A program made the translations under genes and the position numbers. A DNA stretch of 64,000 nucleotides from the NCBI GenBank assembly GCA_963766295.1, contig CAVXYW010000001.1:744001-808000 (forward strand), given 5' to 3'. Shown piece after piece: positions 18,147 to 27,067 of the stretch (its first letter is position 1; every line of letters begins with the position of its first letter). The notes below the pieces were generated by a model. The model saw only the letters and a program-made list of their open reading frames with translations. It had not been told where the DNA came from and made no database searches. Origin of the DNA: JBBDRJ01 sp963766295 (GTDB taxonomy: Bacteria > Actinomycetota > JAICYB01).

Positions 18147-18186
18147 GCGCTAGCATGACCCGCGCCTGGCCTGTCGCCGGGCGGAG

Positions 18187-18192
18187 TAAGAT
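18187..18192 (+). promoter_or_regulatory. Candidate -10 box of the second nuo operon
   Basis: TAAGAT at 18187-18192, with no convincing -35. The start point would fall near 18199, inside the operator that follows. Confidence 0.4.
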
Positions 18193-18209
18193 TGAGAAAA
18201 CGTTCACAA
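18192..18209 (+). promoter_or_regulatory. Rex-like operator of nuo operon 2
   Basis: TTGAGAA-N4-TTCACAA matches the Rex box at 13 of 14 fixed positions, with a perfect right half. As at the first operon it abuts the 3' end of the -10 box and covers the predicted start point. It ends 16 nt before the GTG of nuoA2. Confidence 0.55.
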
Positions 18210-18225
18210 GCTGGCGGGAGTGGCG

Positions 18226-18591
18226 GTGACCGACTACTACGTGAGCTACGCGGCCGTCGCCCTTCTAGCCGTCGTCATCCTCCTGTTCGGTGTCGGGACC
18301 TTCGTCGCCTGGCGCCTACTTCGCCCGCAGCGCCCGAACTGGGAAAAGCTGTCGATCTACGAGTGCGGGATCGACGCCGTCGGAGAATCCTGGAAGCAAC
18401 CCAACGTCCGCTATTACATCTTCGCTTTCCTCTTCGTCGTGTTCGACGTCGAGGCTCTCTTTCTCTTCCCGTGGGCCGTGACCTACGAGCAACTGGGCCT
18501 ATTCGCCGTCGTCGAGATGATCCTGTTCGTAGTCATCCTGTTCTTCGGTTTGGCGTATGCCTGGGGCCGCAAGGTTCTCGAGTGGGCGTGA
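18226..18591 (+). CDS. nuoA2: NADH-quinone oxidoreductase subunit A, second copy
   Basis: 121 residues, three helices, with IYECGIDAVGESW and FVVFDVEALFLFPWAVTY. It is clearly diverged from the first nuoA and therefore not a recent duplicate. GTG 18226 has GGGAG 5 nt upstream; GTG 18220 is in frame but would overlap that site. First gene of the 11-subunit operon. Confidence 0.9.
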   Translation: MTDYYVSYAAVALLAVVILLFGVGTFVAWRLLRPQRPNWEKLSIYECGIDAVGESWKQPNVRYYIFAFLFVVFDVEALFLFPWAVTYEQLGLFAVVEMILFVVILFFGLAYAWGRKVLEWA

Positions 18592-18596
18592 TCTAG

Positions 18597-19076
18597 ATGG
18601 CGCTACTGGACTCCGTCGAGCTGCCGAAACCGCTCAAGTACACCCTCAACTGGGGACGCAAATACTCGCTTTGGACGTTGCAGTTCGGCCTTGCGTGCTG
18701 CGCGATCGAGATGGCCGCGTCGATGATGCCGCGCCACGACATCATGCGTTTCGGCGTTATCCCGCTTCCGGCTTCGCCTCGTCAGGCCGACGTGATGATC
18801 GTCGCCGGCACGTGCGTGGACAAGATGATCCCTTCGATCATTCGGGTCTGGGAACAGATGCCCGAACCGAAGTACTGCATCAGCTTCGGTTCGTGCTCGA
18901 ACTCCGGCGGTCCCTACTGGGACTCATACGCCGTCGCGAAGGGCATAGATCAGTACCTTCCTGTCGACGTCTATGTTCCCGGTTGCCCGCCCCGTCCCGA
19001 AGCTTTGATGGACGGGATCATGAAGCTCCAAGAGCGCATCCAGCACGAGTCGCTCAAGGAGAGACTGAGTGTCTGA
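18597..19076 (+). CDS. nuoB2: NADH-quinone oxidoreductase subunit B, second copy
   Basis: 159 residues. All N2 cluster ligands are kept: the pair in GLACCAIEM, the Cys in FGSCSNSGG and the Cys in VPGCPPRPE. It should therefore carry an active N2 centre even though the operon has no NADH module. ATG 5 nt after nuoA2. Confidence 0.92.
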   Translation: MALLDSVELPKPLKYTLNWGRKYSLWTLQFGLACCAIEMAASMMPRHDIMRFGVIPLPASPRQADVMIVAGTCVDKMIPSIIRVWEQMPEPKYCISFGSCSNSGGPYWDSYAVAKGIDQYLPVDVYVPGCPPRPEALMDGIMKLQERIQHESLKERLSV

Positions 19077-19581
19077 CGCGCCCGTCGCGCCAACGAACAC
19101 CTCGCTGGACGAAGTCACGTCCGACATCCGGGCGCTCCTAGGTGATGACGTCCTCGATCTTTCCTCCAACCACGAGCAGCTGATCCTTCGAGTAGCGCCG
19201 GAGAAACGTCCCGAAGCGCTGGCCGTTCTCAAAACGCTCGGATTCGAGTTCTATTCGTTCTGCGGCGGAGTCGATTGGCCCGAGGACGAAAAGTTCGAGG
19301 TGCTCGATCACGTCTACTCTCTCGGACGTCGCGCTCGGATCACCGTCAAATGCGAGGTTCCTCGATCTAATCCACGAGTGCCAACGGCGGTCAACGTCTA
19401 CGCAGGATCGGATTGGCACGAGCGCGAGACCTGGGAGCTGTTCGGGATCGTGTTCGTGGGCCACCCGCGCCTTCGCCGTCTACTGCTCGCCGACTGGCAG
19501 GAAGGCTTCCCGATGCGCAAGGACGAGGTCCTTCGCGCCCGCGTCGAGAAGCCCTGGCCCGGCGACTTCTTCTCGGGGTAG
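19069..19581 (+). CDS. nuoC2: NADH-quinone oxidoreductase subunit C, second copy
   Basis: 170 residues with the signature DWHERETWELFGIVFVGHPRLRRLLL. It lacks the basic C-terminal tail of the first copy. The GTG start overlaps nuoB2 by 8 nt. The Streptomyces accessory nuo cluster is, from memory, reported without nuoC, so its presence here would make this a fuller 11-subunit set. Confidence 0.91.
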   Translation: MSDAPVAPTNTSLDEVTSDIRALLGDDVLDLSSNHEQLILRVAPEKRPEALAVLKTLGFEFYSFCGGVDWPEDEKFEVLDHVYSLGRRARITVKCEVPRSNPRVPTAVNVYAGSDWHERETWELFGIVFVGHPRLRRLLLADWQEGFPMRKDEVLRARVEKPWPGDFFSG

Positions 19582-19585
19582 AGAA

Positions 19586-20734
19586 ATGACGGTCGACGTT
19601 TCAACTCGCGGCTACTTCACCGCCACTACCGAGCACGACATGTCCACCGGGGACATGGTCCTTAACATCGGCCCCCAGCATCCCTCGACACACGGCGTGC
19701 TGCGTGTGGTCGTTCGTCTGGACGGCGAGCGAGTTGTCGAAGCCGATCCGGTGCTCGGTTACATGCACCGCGCGTTCGAGAAGCTCGCCGAATACCGCTC
19801 TCCACTGCAGAACACCGCACTCTTCAACCGACTGGATTGGGTATCGGGGTTCTGCAACGAAGTGCCGTATTGCATCGCGTGCGAGAAGCTCGCCGAGATC
19901 GAGATTCCCAAAAGGGCCGAGGTACAGCGAGTCATCCTCTTTGAGCTGACGCGATTGGCGTCGCACGCGATGTTCTGCGGCGTCTACGGTCTCGAGCTCG
20001 GCGCCCTGACGCCTCCGATGTACGGCTACCGCGACCGTGAGTACGCCCTCGACCTGCTCGAGATGGTCACCGGCCAGCGGATGCACACGAACTGGGCCCG
20101 GATCGGTGGAGTCAAAGAGGATTTTCCGGTGGGGTTCTACGAGAAGATCCCGCCGATCCTCGAATATTTCCGAACGCGCATCGATCAATGGCTCGAGTTC
20201 CTCATCGACAACGACGTGTTCGTCCAGCGCACGCGTGGGATCGGCATGCTTCCTCCGGACATCGCTCTCGACTTCGGCGTGTCGGGTCCCAACCTTCGCG
20301 CCTCGGGCGTCGCGAGCGACGCCAGGAAAGAAGAGGATTACCTCGGATACGGCGACTACGAGTTCGACATCCCGGTGGGTGACAAGGGCGACTGCTTCGA
20401 TCGGTACGTGCAGCGCGTTCGCGAGATGTGGGAGTCCTGCAACATCATCGAGCAGGCCCTTGACAACCTTCCCCCGGGTCCCATCAACACCGGAGTCGGA
20501 AGAACATTCAAGGTTCCGGCCGGCGAGATCTACATCCGTGCCGACGGGCCGAGAGGGGAAACCGGCTACTACCTGATCTCCAACGGCGGCAGGGAACCGT
20601 ACCGTCTCAAGATCCGTACGGGCTCCTTCGCAAACGTCAGCGTCCTTCCCTATCTGTTGAAGGACACTTACGTCCCCGACATCGTCGCGATCTTGGGAAG
20701 CCTGGACTTCGTCGTCGGAGACATCGACAGATGA
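19586..20734 (+). CDS. nuoD2: NADH-quinone oxidoreductase subunit D, second copy
   Basis: 382 residues. The quinone-site motifs GPQHPSTHGVLR and LGYMHRAFEK are present, and the end FVVGDIDR is typical. Both complexes should thus reduce quinone. Immediately followed by nuoH2 with a 4-nt overlap, where operon 1 has nuoEFG. Confidence 0.93.
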   Translation: MTVDVSTRGYFTATTEHDMSTGDMVLNIGPQHPSTHGVLRVVVRLDGERVVEADPVLGYMHRAFEKLAEYRSPLQNTALFNRLDWVSGFCNEVPYCIACEKLAEIEIPKRAEVQRVILFELTRLASHAMFCGVYGLELGALTPPMYGYRDREYALDLLEMVTGQRMHTNWARIGGVKEDFPVGFYEKIPPILEYFRTRIDQWLEFLIDNDVFVQRTRGIGMLPPDIALDFGVSGPNLRASGVASDARKEEDYLGYGDYEFDIPVGDKGDCFDRYVQRVREMWESCNIIEQALDNLPPGPINTGVGRTFKVPAGEIYIRADGPRGETGYYLISNGGREPYRLKIRTGSFANVSVLPYLLKDTYVPDIVAILGSLDFVVGDIDR

Positions 20735-21732
20735 CGGACGCCATCCGGGTCCCCGTCAGCGCCGTGATCATCTTCGTCGGCGCGCTCTTGTCTACTGGCG
20801 TCCTTCTCTACGGAGTCTTGAAGATTCACTCGCGAATCATGAACCGAATGGGGCCCATGTACGCCGGACGATTCCACGGTGTCGGACAACCCATCGCCGA
20901 GTTCCTGAAGCCCATCCAGAAGGAAGACATCGTCCCGACGCTGGCGGACAAACCGGTATTCCGACTCGCACCGCTGCTCGCGCTCTTCCCGGCCTTCCTC
21001 GTCTTCGCTGTGATCCCCGTCGCTCCAGGCATCGTGGGAGCCGATCTGGAGCTCGGGCTCTTCTTCGTGCTCGCTATCTCCGCCCTCGGAGCGATCGCGA
21101 TCGTGATGGCGGCCTACGCATCTCAGAGCAAGTTCACGCTCGTCGGCGGCCTGCGTGCGGTCGGGCAAATCATCGCCTACGAGTTGCCCGTGGTCCTCGG
21201 CGCCGTTTCCGTGGCGATGCTCGCCGGAAGCCTTTCGCTCACAGAGATCGTCGAGGCCCAATCCGTATGGTTCGTCCTCTGGCCGTTCCCGTTGGGCGCG
21301 ATCGCGTTCGCTTTATTCGTTCTTTCGTCCTTCGCCGAGGTGATGTGGAACCCCTTTGACATGCCTGTCGCAGAGTCGGAGATCGTCACGGGGCCCTACA
21401 CCGAGTACTCGGGGATGCGCTTCATCTTCTTCTACATGTCGGAGTTCGCCCACGTCGTTGCGCTCTCTGCGCTCGCAACGCTTCTGTTCCTCGGTGGATG
21501 GAATGGCCCGATCCTTCCTCCGATCCTGTGGTTCTTCGCCAAGCTGACGGCCTTCGGCGTTTTCTTCATATGGGTCCGCTTCACGATGCCACGCCTTCGC
21601 GAAGATCAGCTGCAGAAACTCGCGTGGAAGCTCCTGATCCCGGTTGGGCTTATCAATGTGCTTCTGATAGCGCTCTACAAGGTTGGTGCCTTCGGACAGC
21701 TCTGGGATGCCATCGTCGGAGTGGTCACATGA
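20731..21732 (+). CDS. nuoH2: NADH-quinone oxidoreductase subunit H, second copy
   Basis: 333 residues, usual family length. RMGPMYAGRFHGVGQPIAEFLKPIQKEDI replaces the RVGPN region of copy 1, and the acidic loop reads VMWNPFDMPVAESEIVTGPYTEYSG. The C-terminus LPRLREDQL-type motif appears as MPRLREDQLQKLAWK. Overlaps both neighbours by 4 nt. Confidence 0.92.
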   Translation: MTDAIRVPVSAVIIFVGALLSTGVLLYGVLKIHSRIMNRMGPMYAGRFHGVGQPIAEFLKPIQKEDIVPTLADKPVFRLAPLLALFPAFLVFAVIPVAPGIVGADLELGLFFVLAISALGAIAIVMAAYASQSKFTLVGGLRAVGQIIAYELPVVLGAVSVAMLAGSLSLTEIVEAQSVWFVLWPFPLGAIAFALFVLSSFAEVMWNPFDMPVAESEIVTGPYTEYSGMRFIFFYMSEFAHVVALSALATLLFLGGWNGPILPPILWFFAKLTAFGVFFIWVRFTMPRLREDQLQKLAWKLLIPVGLINVLLIALYKVGAFGQLWDAIVGVVT

Positions 21733-22682
21733 AGGCACGAATCCACGACGACACGGCGATCCGCGAGGTCGAAGACCGGCAGCGCCGCAAGTTCCGTCTT
21801 CCTGCGCTCGGGATCCTCGAAGCCATGCGAGTGACGCTGCGGACGATGCTCTCGAAGGCCGTCACCGTTCAGTACCCCGATCAGCGCATGGAGCTCCCGG
21901 AGAGAACGCGTGGAGTCATCGCGCTACTCGAAGAGAATTGCACGGTCTGCATGCTCTGCGCGAAGGAATGTCCGTGTTGGTGCATCTACATCGAGGGACA
22001 CAAGGTCACGCAGCCGGGCAAGCGCAAAGCGGTTAACGAGCTCGACCGCTTCGCGATCGATTACGGCTTGTGCATGTACTGCGGGATCTGTGTCGAGGTT
22101 TGTCCCTTCGACGCGCTGCACTGGTCGCCGTTCTTCGAGTACACGTCCTACAGCTACGAAGGGATGATTCACGAAGCCGACGTCCTGACCGGTTGGCAGG
22201 AACATGTTCTTCCTCCGCCGCAGCTTGTTGCGGATGCCGACGAAAAGGCCCAACAGGACGCACAGACTGCGCACGACAAGCGGGCCGAGGGCACGGCGGG
22301 CGTCATCCGAGAAGCGGACAAGAAGGAAGCGTTCCTCGCCAAGCTGTCCGGCCAAACGGTTGCTGCCGCTCCGGTAATAGCGCCCGCCGCACCGGCCGCA
22401 CCAGCTGGAGCTCCTGCTGCGCCCGCGGCTGAAGCTGCACCTGCACCGGCTGAAGCGGCGCCGCCACCGACCGAGGCTGCACCCGCCGCCGCAGCTGCTC
22501 CCGCCGCTGCACCGGACACGGGAGGCCTGCCGCGCATCGATCCCAACAATCTTCCGGACGGCCTCGGCCCGGTAGAACGCGGCCGACTCAAGAAGCTGGC
22601 CGTCCTCCAAGAAAGAGGAGAGCAGCCCAAGGCCGACCTCGTCGAGAACCTGCGTCCGATCCTGGACCAGATGTCCGGATAA
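21729..22682 (+). CDS. nuoI2: NADH-quinone oxidoreductase subunit I, second copy, with Ala/Pro-rich tail
   Basis: 317 residues, about 100 more than copy 1. Two ferredoxin motifs, CTVCMLCAKECPCWC and CMYCGICVEVCP, give clusters N6a/N6b. From about residue 215 the chain is Ala/Pro/Glu-rich (repeats of APAAP type), ending in a more ordinary charged segment (GLGPVERGRLKKLAVLQER). ATG 21729 overlaps the nuoH2 stop; the upstream frame to 21498 lies inside nuoH2. In 11-subunit complexes this end of the arm accepts electrons from ferredoxin or an unknown donor. Confidence 0.91.
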   Translation: MKARIHDDTAIREVEDRQRRKFRLPALGILEAMRVTLRTMLSKAVTVQYPDQRMELPERTRGVIALLEENCTVCMLCAKECPCWCIYIEGHKVTQPGKRKAVNELDRFAIDYGLCMYCGICVEVCPFDALHWSPFFEYTSYSYEGMIHEADVLTGWQEHVLPPPQLVADADEKAQQDAQTAHDKRAEGTAGVIREADKKEAFLAKLSGQTVAAAPVIAPAAPAAPAGAPAAPAAEAAPAPAEAAPPPTEAAPAAAAAPAAAPDTGGLPRIDPNNLPDGLGPVERGRLKKLAVLQERGEQPKADLVENLRPILDQMSG

Positions 22683-22691
22683 GGCCAGAGA

Positions 22692-23180
22692 TTGCTCCTA
22701 CGACAAGCGGCCTTCTGGATCTTCGCGGGACTTACTGCACTGGCGTCGCTTTTCGTTGTAACTACACGCAACGTCGTTCATTCGGCGCTCGGCCTTGCCG
22801 CTGCCCTCGTCGGCGCCGCGGCGATCTTCATCCTCTTTGGCGCCGAGTTCATCGGTCTCGCTCAGATCCTGATCTACGTGGGCGCGGTCGTCGTCCTTTT
22901 CCTCTTCGGGATCATGCTCACTTCGGGCACGGGCGGTCGAACAGTTGTAGACAACGACCAACGGTGGCTGGCCGCGCTCGTCTCTATAGGTGTGTTCGTG
23001 GTGCTAGCTGCCGGCATGATCACCGCCTTCGGCCGCCAACGGCTGGAGTTCAAGGTGGCTTTTCCCATCCGCGAGCTCGGCACCGAACTCTTCACGACGT
23101 GGATCCTGCCGTTCGAAGCCGTTTCGATACTGCTGCTTGCCGCACTCGTCGGGGCCATCGTCTTGGCACGGAGGGACTAA
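22692..23180 (+). CDS. nuoJ2: NADH-quinone oxidoreductase subunit J, second copy
   Basis: 162 residues, five helices, with FGAEFIGLAQILIYVGAVVVLFLFGIML in the centre. TTG 22692 is the only start near the first helix and lies 9 nt after nuoI2. Confidence 0.9.
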   Translation: MLLRQAAFWIFAGLTALASLFVVTTRNVVHSALGLAAALVGAAAIFILFGAEFIGLAQILIYVGAVVVLFLFGIMLTSGTGGRTVVDNDQRWLAALVSIGVFVVLAAGMITAFGRQRLEFKVAFPIRELGTELFTTWILPFEAVSILLLAALVGAIVLARRD

Positions 23181-23184
23181 AGGC

Positions 23185-23484
23185 ATGCCCGTCGTCATCC
23201 CCCTACTTCTCTCCGCCTTCATGTTCTCGTGCGGGGTTTACGGAGTTCTCGCTCGCCGCAACGGCGTGATGCTCCTCATCGCCGTCGAGCTGATGATCAC
23301 GGCGGGCAACGTGAACCTCATCACCTTCTCGCAGCTCTTGGCCGATCAGATCGGCAACATCGTTGCGCTGTTCATCATCGCCGTCACGGCTGCTGAAGTC
23401 GGCATAGGTATCGCGATCGTGATGATGCTCTACCGGCAGCGGTCCACCGTTGCCGTCGACGACCTCCAACTAATGAAGTGGTGA
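23185..23484 (+). CDS. nuoK2: NADH-quinone oxidoreductase subunit K, second copy
   Basis: 99 residues, normal size, three helices with the buried acids in AVELMITAGNVN and AAEVGIG. ATG 23185 lies 4 nt after nuoJ2; the in-frame extension to 23137 is inside nuoJ2. Contrast with the 155-residue copy 1. Confidence 0.92.
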   Translation: MPVVIPLLLSAFMFSCGVYGVLARRNGVMLLIAVELMITAGNVNLITFSQLLADQIGNIVALFIIAVTAAEVGIGIAIVMMLYRQRSTVAVDDLQLMKW

Positions 23485-23488
23485 GCTG

Positions 23489-25489
23489 ATGGAACACGAG
23501 GCAGCTGCAGCCGTCACCGGAATCCGGGAGATGGCATGGCTCATCCCACTACTTCCTCTTTCCGCCTTCTTCCTGATCGTTTTCTTCGGCAAGAAGACGC
23601 CCGGTAAGGGCGCGGATATCGGCATCCTTGCCACGGGTTCTGCCTTCGCCCTTGGTGTTCTCTGCTTCTTCGACGCAACCTCGAAGGGTGGCATCGTCGA
23701 GAAGTCGCTGACGTGGATCTCGTTCGGCTCCCTGGAGCTGGAGCTCGGCATCCGCGTAGATGCACTCGCCGCGATGATGTTCGTCGTCGTCTGTCTTGTG
23801 TCGCTTCTCATGCAGGTCTACTCGCTCGGCTACATGAAGGGCGACGTCCGCTACACGTGGTACTTCGCGGCCGTGAACCTCTTCACCGGCTCAATGCTGA
23901 ACCTCGTCATAGCGAACAACACGGTTCAGCTACTGGTCGGCTGGGAGCTGGTGGGAGTGTGTTCCTACCTGCTGATCGGCCACTGGTACGAGGAGAAGGA
24001 AAACTCAGACGCCGCGATCAAAGCCTTCATCACCACCCGCGCCGGCGACCTCGGGTTCGTGATCGGCGTGATCGTCCTGTTCGTCGGCGCACACACGTTC
24101 AACATCGGCGAGCTGCAAGAGCATGTTGTAGCGGGCGAGGTTTCGTCCACAATCGTCACCGTCGGCGCGCTGCTCCTTTTCTCCGGAGCCGTCGGCAAGT
24201 CTGCGCAGTTTCCGTTACACGTCTGGTTGCCGGACGCCATGGCCGGTCCGACACCTGTTTCCGCGCTAATCCACGCCGCCACGATGGTGACGGCTGGCGT
24301 CTACATGGTCGCGCGCATCTTCGGCGTCTTCTCCTCATCGGAACAGGTGATGAACGTGATCGCGATCGTTGCGTCGATCACGATGCTTTTGGCCGCCGTG
24401 CTGGCTGTGGTTCAGCGCGACATCAAGAAAGTGCTGGCGTACTCGACCGTGAGCCAGCTCGGCTACATGATGGCCGGCCTGGCCGTCGGCGCCGCTACCG
24501 CCGGGGTTTTCCATCTCTGGACGCATGCATTCTTCAAAGCGCTGCTCTTCCTCGGCGCCGGAAGTGTGATCCACGCCGTTCACTCCAACGACATGTTCGA
24601 GATGGGCGGCCTGCGCAAGTTCATGCCGATCACCTACGCCACGTTCTTGGTCGGCTCCCTAGCGCTTGCGGGCGTTCCACCCTTCGCCGGCTTCTGGTCG
24701 AAGGACGAGATCGTTGCCGCATCCTTCGAGACCGGACACACCTTCGTATTCATCTGCGCGCTGCTGACAGCCTTCTTAACCGCTTTCTATGTCGGCCGCG
24801 CATTCACGCTGACCTTCTTCGGCCACTACCGCCGCGCGCCGATCGCCGGTGGCGCCACCGACGATCACAGTCACCATTCCGCGATGCCCCACGAGTCGCC
24901 GCCGACCATGGCTTGGCCTTTGATCATCCTTGCGGTGCTCTCGTTCCCAGCCGGCTTCATCGGAACGCCCTTCGGGAACGTGTTCGCCGAGTGGTTCCAT
25001 TTCGAAGGCGCGCACCACGGTGAGTTCGTCGGTTGGATCGCGATCCTTTCCATCGCCATAGCGATCGGAGGGATCGGCCTCGGCTACCGGATGTACTCGC
25101 GAGCCGTCTACGGCTTCGGAGTCATCGAGCCGCTCGAACGCCTCGGGCCCCTGTACCGCGCTGCCGTGAACCGCTTCTACATCGACGACTTCTACATGAA
25201 GGTCATCATTCGCCCGGTCCAGTACCAGATCTCACGCTTCGTCTACAGATTCCTGGACCAGAAAGTGATCGATGGCGTCGTGAACGGCGCCGCATCCGGT
25301 ACCGTCCTGACCGGCCGTGTGACGAAGGCCATCGACGAAGGTGGTGTGGACGGAGTCGTCAACGGCGTTGGCTGGATCACCAACAAGCTGAGCTTCGTAC
25401 TGCGGAAACTTCAGACGGGCAACGTGCAAGGGTATGCGGCGGGACTTTTCGTGGGCCTGATCGTCCTCGCCGCGGCACTTTACCTATAG
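23489..25489 (+). CDS. nuoL2: NADH-quinone oxidoreductase subunit L, second copy
   Basis: 666 residues. Antiporter-like motifs GWELVGVCSYLLIGHWYEEKE, AVGKSAQFPLHVWLPDAMAGPTPVSALIHAATMVTAGVYM and RDIKKVLAYSTVSQLGYMM are intact. A His-rich loop (DDHSHHSAMPHESP) lies near residue 460. Four nt after nuoK2. Confidence 0.93.
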   Translation: MEHEAAAAVTGIREMAWLIPLLPLSAFFLIVFFGKKTPGKGADIGILATGSAFALGVLCFFDATSKGGIVEKSLTWISFGSLELELGIRVDALAAMMFVVVCLVSLLMQVYSLGYMKGDVRYTWYFAAVNLFTGSMLNLVIANNTVQLLVGWELVGVCSYLLIGHWYEEKENSDAAIKAFITTRAGDLGFVIGVIVLFVGAHTFNIGELQEHVVAGEVSSTIVTVGALLLFSGAVGKSAQFPLHVWLPDAMAGPTPVSALIHAATMVTAGVYMVARIFGVFSSSEQVMNVIAIVASITMLLAAVLAVVQRDIKKVLAYSTVSQLGYMMAGLAVGAATAGVFHLWTHAFFKALLFLGAGSVIHAVHSNDMFEMGGLRKFMPITYATFLVGSLALAGVPPFAGFWSKDEIVAASFETGHTFVFICALLTAFLTAFYVGRAFTLTFFGHYRRAPIAGGATDDHSHHSAMPHESPPTMAWPLIILAVLSFPAGFIGTPFGNVFAEWFHFEGAHHGEFVGWIAILSIAIAIGGIGLGYRMYSRAVYGFGVIEPLERLGPLYRAAVNRFYIDDFYMKVIIRPVQYQISRFVYRFLDQKVIDGVVNGAASGTVLTGRVTKAIDEGGVDGVVNGVGWITNKLSFVLRKLQTGNVQGYAAGLFVGLIVLAAALYL

Positions 25490-25501
25490 AGGAGGGAACG
25501 G

Positions 25502-27061
25502 ATGACGGGACTGGAAACATGGGGACTGTCCGCAGCGGTTTTCCTTCCGCTCGTGGGCGCCCTCGTGATCACGGTGCTGCCGAAGCAGGCAGCGAGTGAG
25601 CGTCTCGTTCAGTTCCTGGCAGCCCTCTTCACCGGGCTTCCGTTCATCGCCGTTATCGCGATCGCGATGCAGTTCGACTTCTCCTCCGGCGCGATGCAAT
25701 TCCAGGTCGACGCGAGCTGGATCCCGTCGATCGGAGCTCGTTACCACATAGGAATCGACGGGATCTCGATACCGCTGTTCCTGCTCACCTTCCTCATTTC
25801 CTTCCTATGCGTCATCTACTCGTTCCAGTGGATGCCCGAACCCGGAAACAGGCGGGCGTTCTACGCGCTCATCCTTCTCCTCACGACGGGAATGGCCGGA
25901 ACGTTCGTCGCGCTCGACCTCGTCCTGTTCTTCATCTTCTGGGAGCTCGTTCTCGTCCCGATGTACTTCCTCATCGCCGTGTGGGGGAGCCCAGGACGCC
26001 GCGAATACGCCGCGATCAAGTTCTTCCTCTACACGCTGTTCGGCTCGATCTTCATGCTGCTCGGCTTTATCGCCCTGTATCTGCGATCCGACATCGCACC
26101 CGGCCCGGATGTCGTTCACACCTTCGACATCCTGAAACTCACCGAGCTCGGCGGCGCCGGTGCGTGGTCTTCGCTGTTCGGCAACCTAGTGTTTGCCGGA
26201 CTGTTCCTCGGTTTCGCGATCAAGGTGCCGATGTGGCCGTTCCACACCTGGCTCCCGGACGCGCACACGGAAGCACCAACGGTCGGTTCGGTGATCCTGG
26301 CCGCCGTCCTTCTGAAGATGGGGACGTACGCGTTCATCCGAATCTCCCTGCCGATCCTTCCCGATGCCGCGGAGGTCTGGGCTCCCGTTATCGGTGTGCT
26401 TTCGGTTATCGCGATCATCTACGCGTCGCTTGCGTGTCTGGCTCAGACGGACATGAAACGTCTCATCGCGTTCTCGTCGGTGGGACACATGGGCTTCGTG
26501 ATGCTCGGCATCTCCACCCTTAACGAGCAGGGGATAAACGGAGCGATCATGGCCATGGTCGTCCACGGACTGATCACCGGCATGCTCTTCTTCCTGGTCG
26601 GCTCGACCTACGACCGCTTCCACACGCGCGAGATCGCCCGGCTCGGCGGCATGGCACAGCTCATGCCTTGGCTGGCCGGACTCCTCGCGTACTCCTCGAT
26701 TGCTTCGCTCGGTCTTCCCGGGCTCGCGGGCTTCTGGGGTGAGTTCCTCGCGCTGGTCGGCGCGTACAACCCGGCGCAAGTGCTTTCCGAGATGACGACC
26801 TTCTATCGCGTGCTGATGGCGATCGGTGTCGTAGGCACCCTGCTGACCGCCGGCTACTTCCTGTGGTTGTTGCAGCGAGTGAACCTCGGCCGTCCGAAGG
26901 AGGAGTGGGAAGGCCACGGCTTCAAGGACGTTCTTCCGCTGGAAGGCATTGCCTGGGCTCCCATGCTTGCGCTGATCCTGGTCGTCGGCGTGTACCCGCG
27001 TCTGCTGCTCGACGTCACGGGCCCCGCTGTCGAGGCTGTCGCGCGCATGTTCGGGGGTTAA
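25502..27061 (+). CDS. nuoM2: NADH-quinone oxidoreductase subunit M, second copy
   Basis: 519 residues with VLFFIFWELVLVPMYFLIAVWG (key Glu), KVPMWPFHTWLPDAHTEAPTVGSVILAAVLLKMGTYAFIR and TDMKRLIAFSSVGHMGFV. Preceded by AGAGGAGGG as a strong ribosome site. Confidence 0.93.
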   Translation: MTGLETWGLSAAVFLPLVGALVITVLPKQAASERLVQFLAALFTGLPFIAVIAIAMQFDFSSGAMQFQVDASWIPSIGARYHIGIDGISIPLFLLTFLISFLCVIYSFQWMPEPGNRRAFYALILLLTTGMAGTFVALDLVLFFIFWELVLVPMYFLIAVWGSPGRREYAAIKFFLYTLFGSIFMLLGFIALYLRSDIAPGPDVVHTFDILKLTELGGAGAWSSLFGNLVFAGLFLGFAIKVPMWPFHTWLPDAHTEAPTVGSVILAAVLLKMGTYAFIRISLPILPDAAEVWAPVIGVLSVIAIIYASLACLAQTDMKRLIAFSSVGHMGFVMLGISTLNEQGINGAIMAMVVHGLITGMLFFLVGSTYDRFHTREIARLGGMAQLMPWLAGLLAYSSIASLGLPGLAGFWGEFLALVGAYNPAQVLSEMTTFYRVLMAIGVVGTLLTAGYFLWLLQRVNLGRPKEEWEGHGFKDVLPLEGIAWAPMLALILVVGVYPRLLLDVTGPAVEAVARMFGG

Positions 27062-27067
27062 GCGCGC

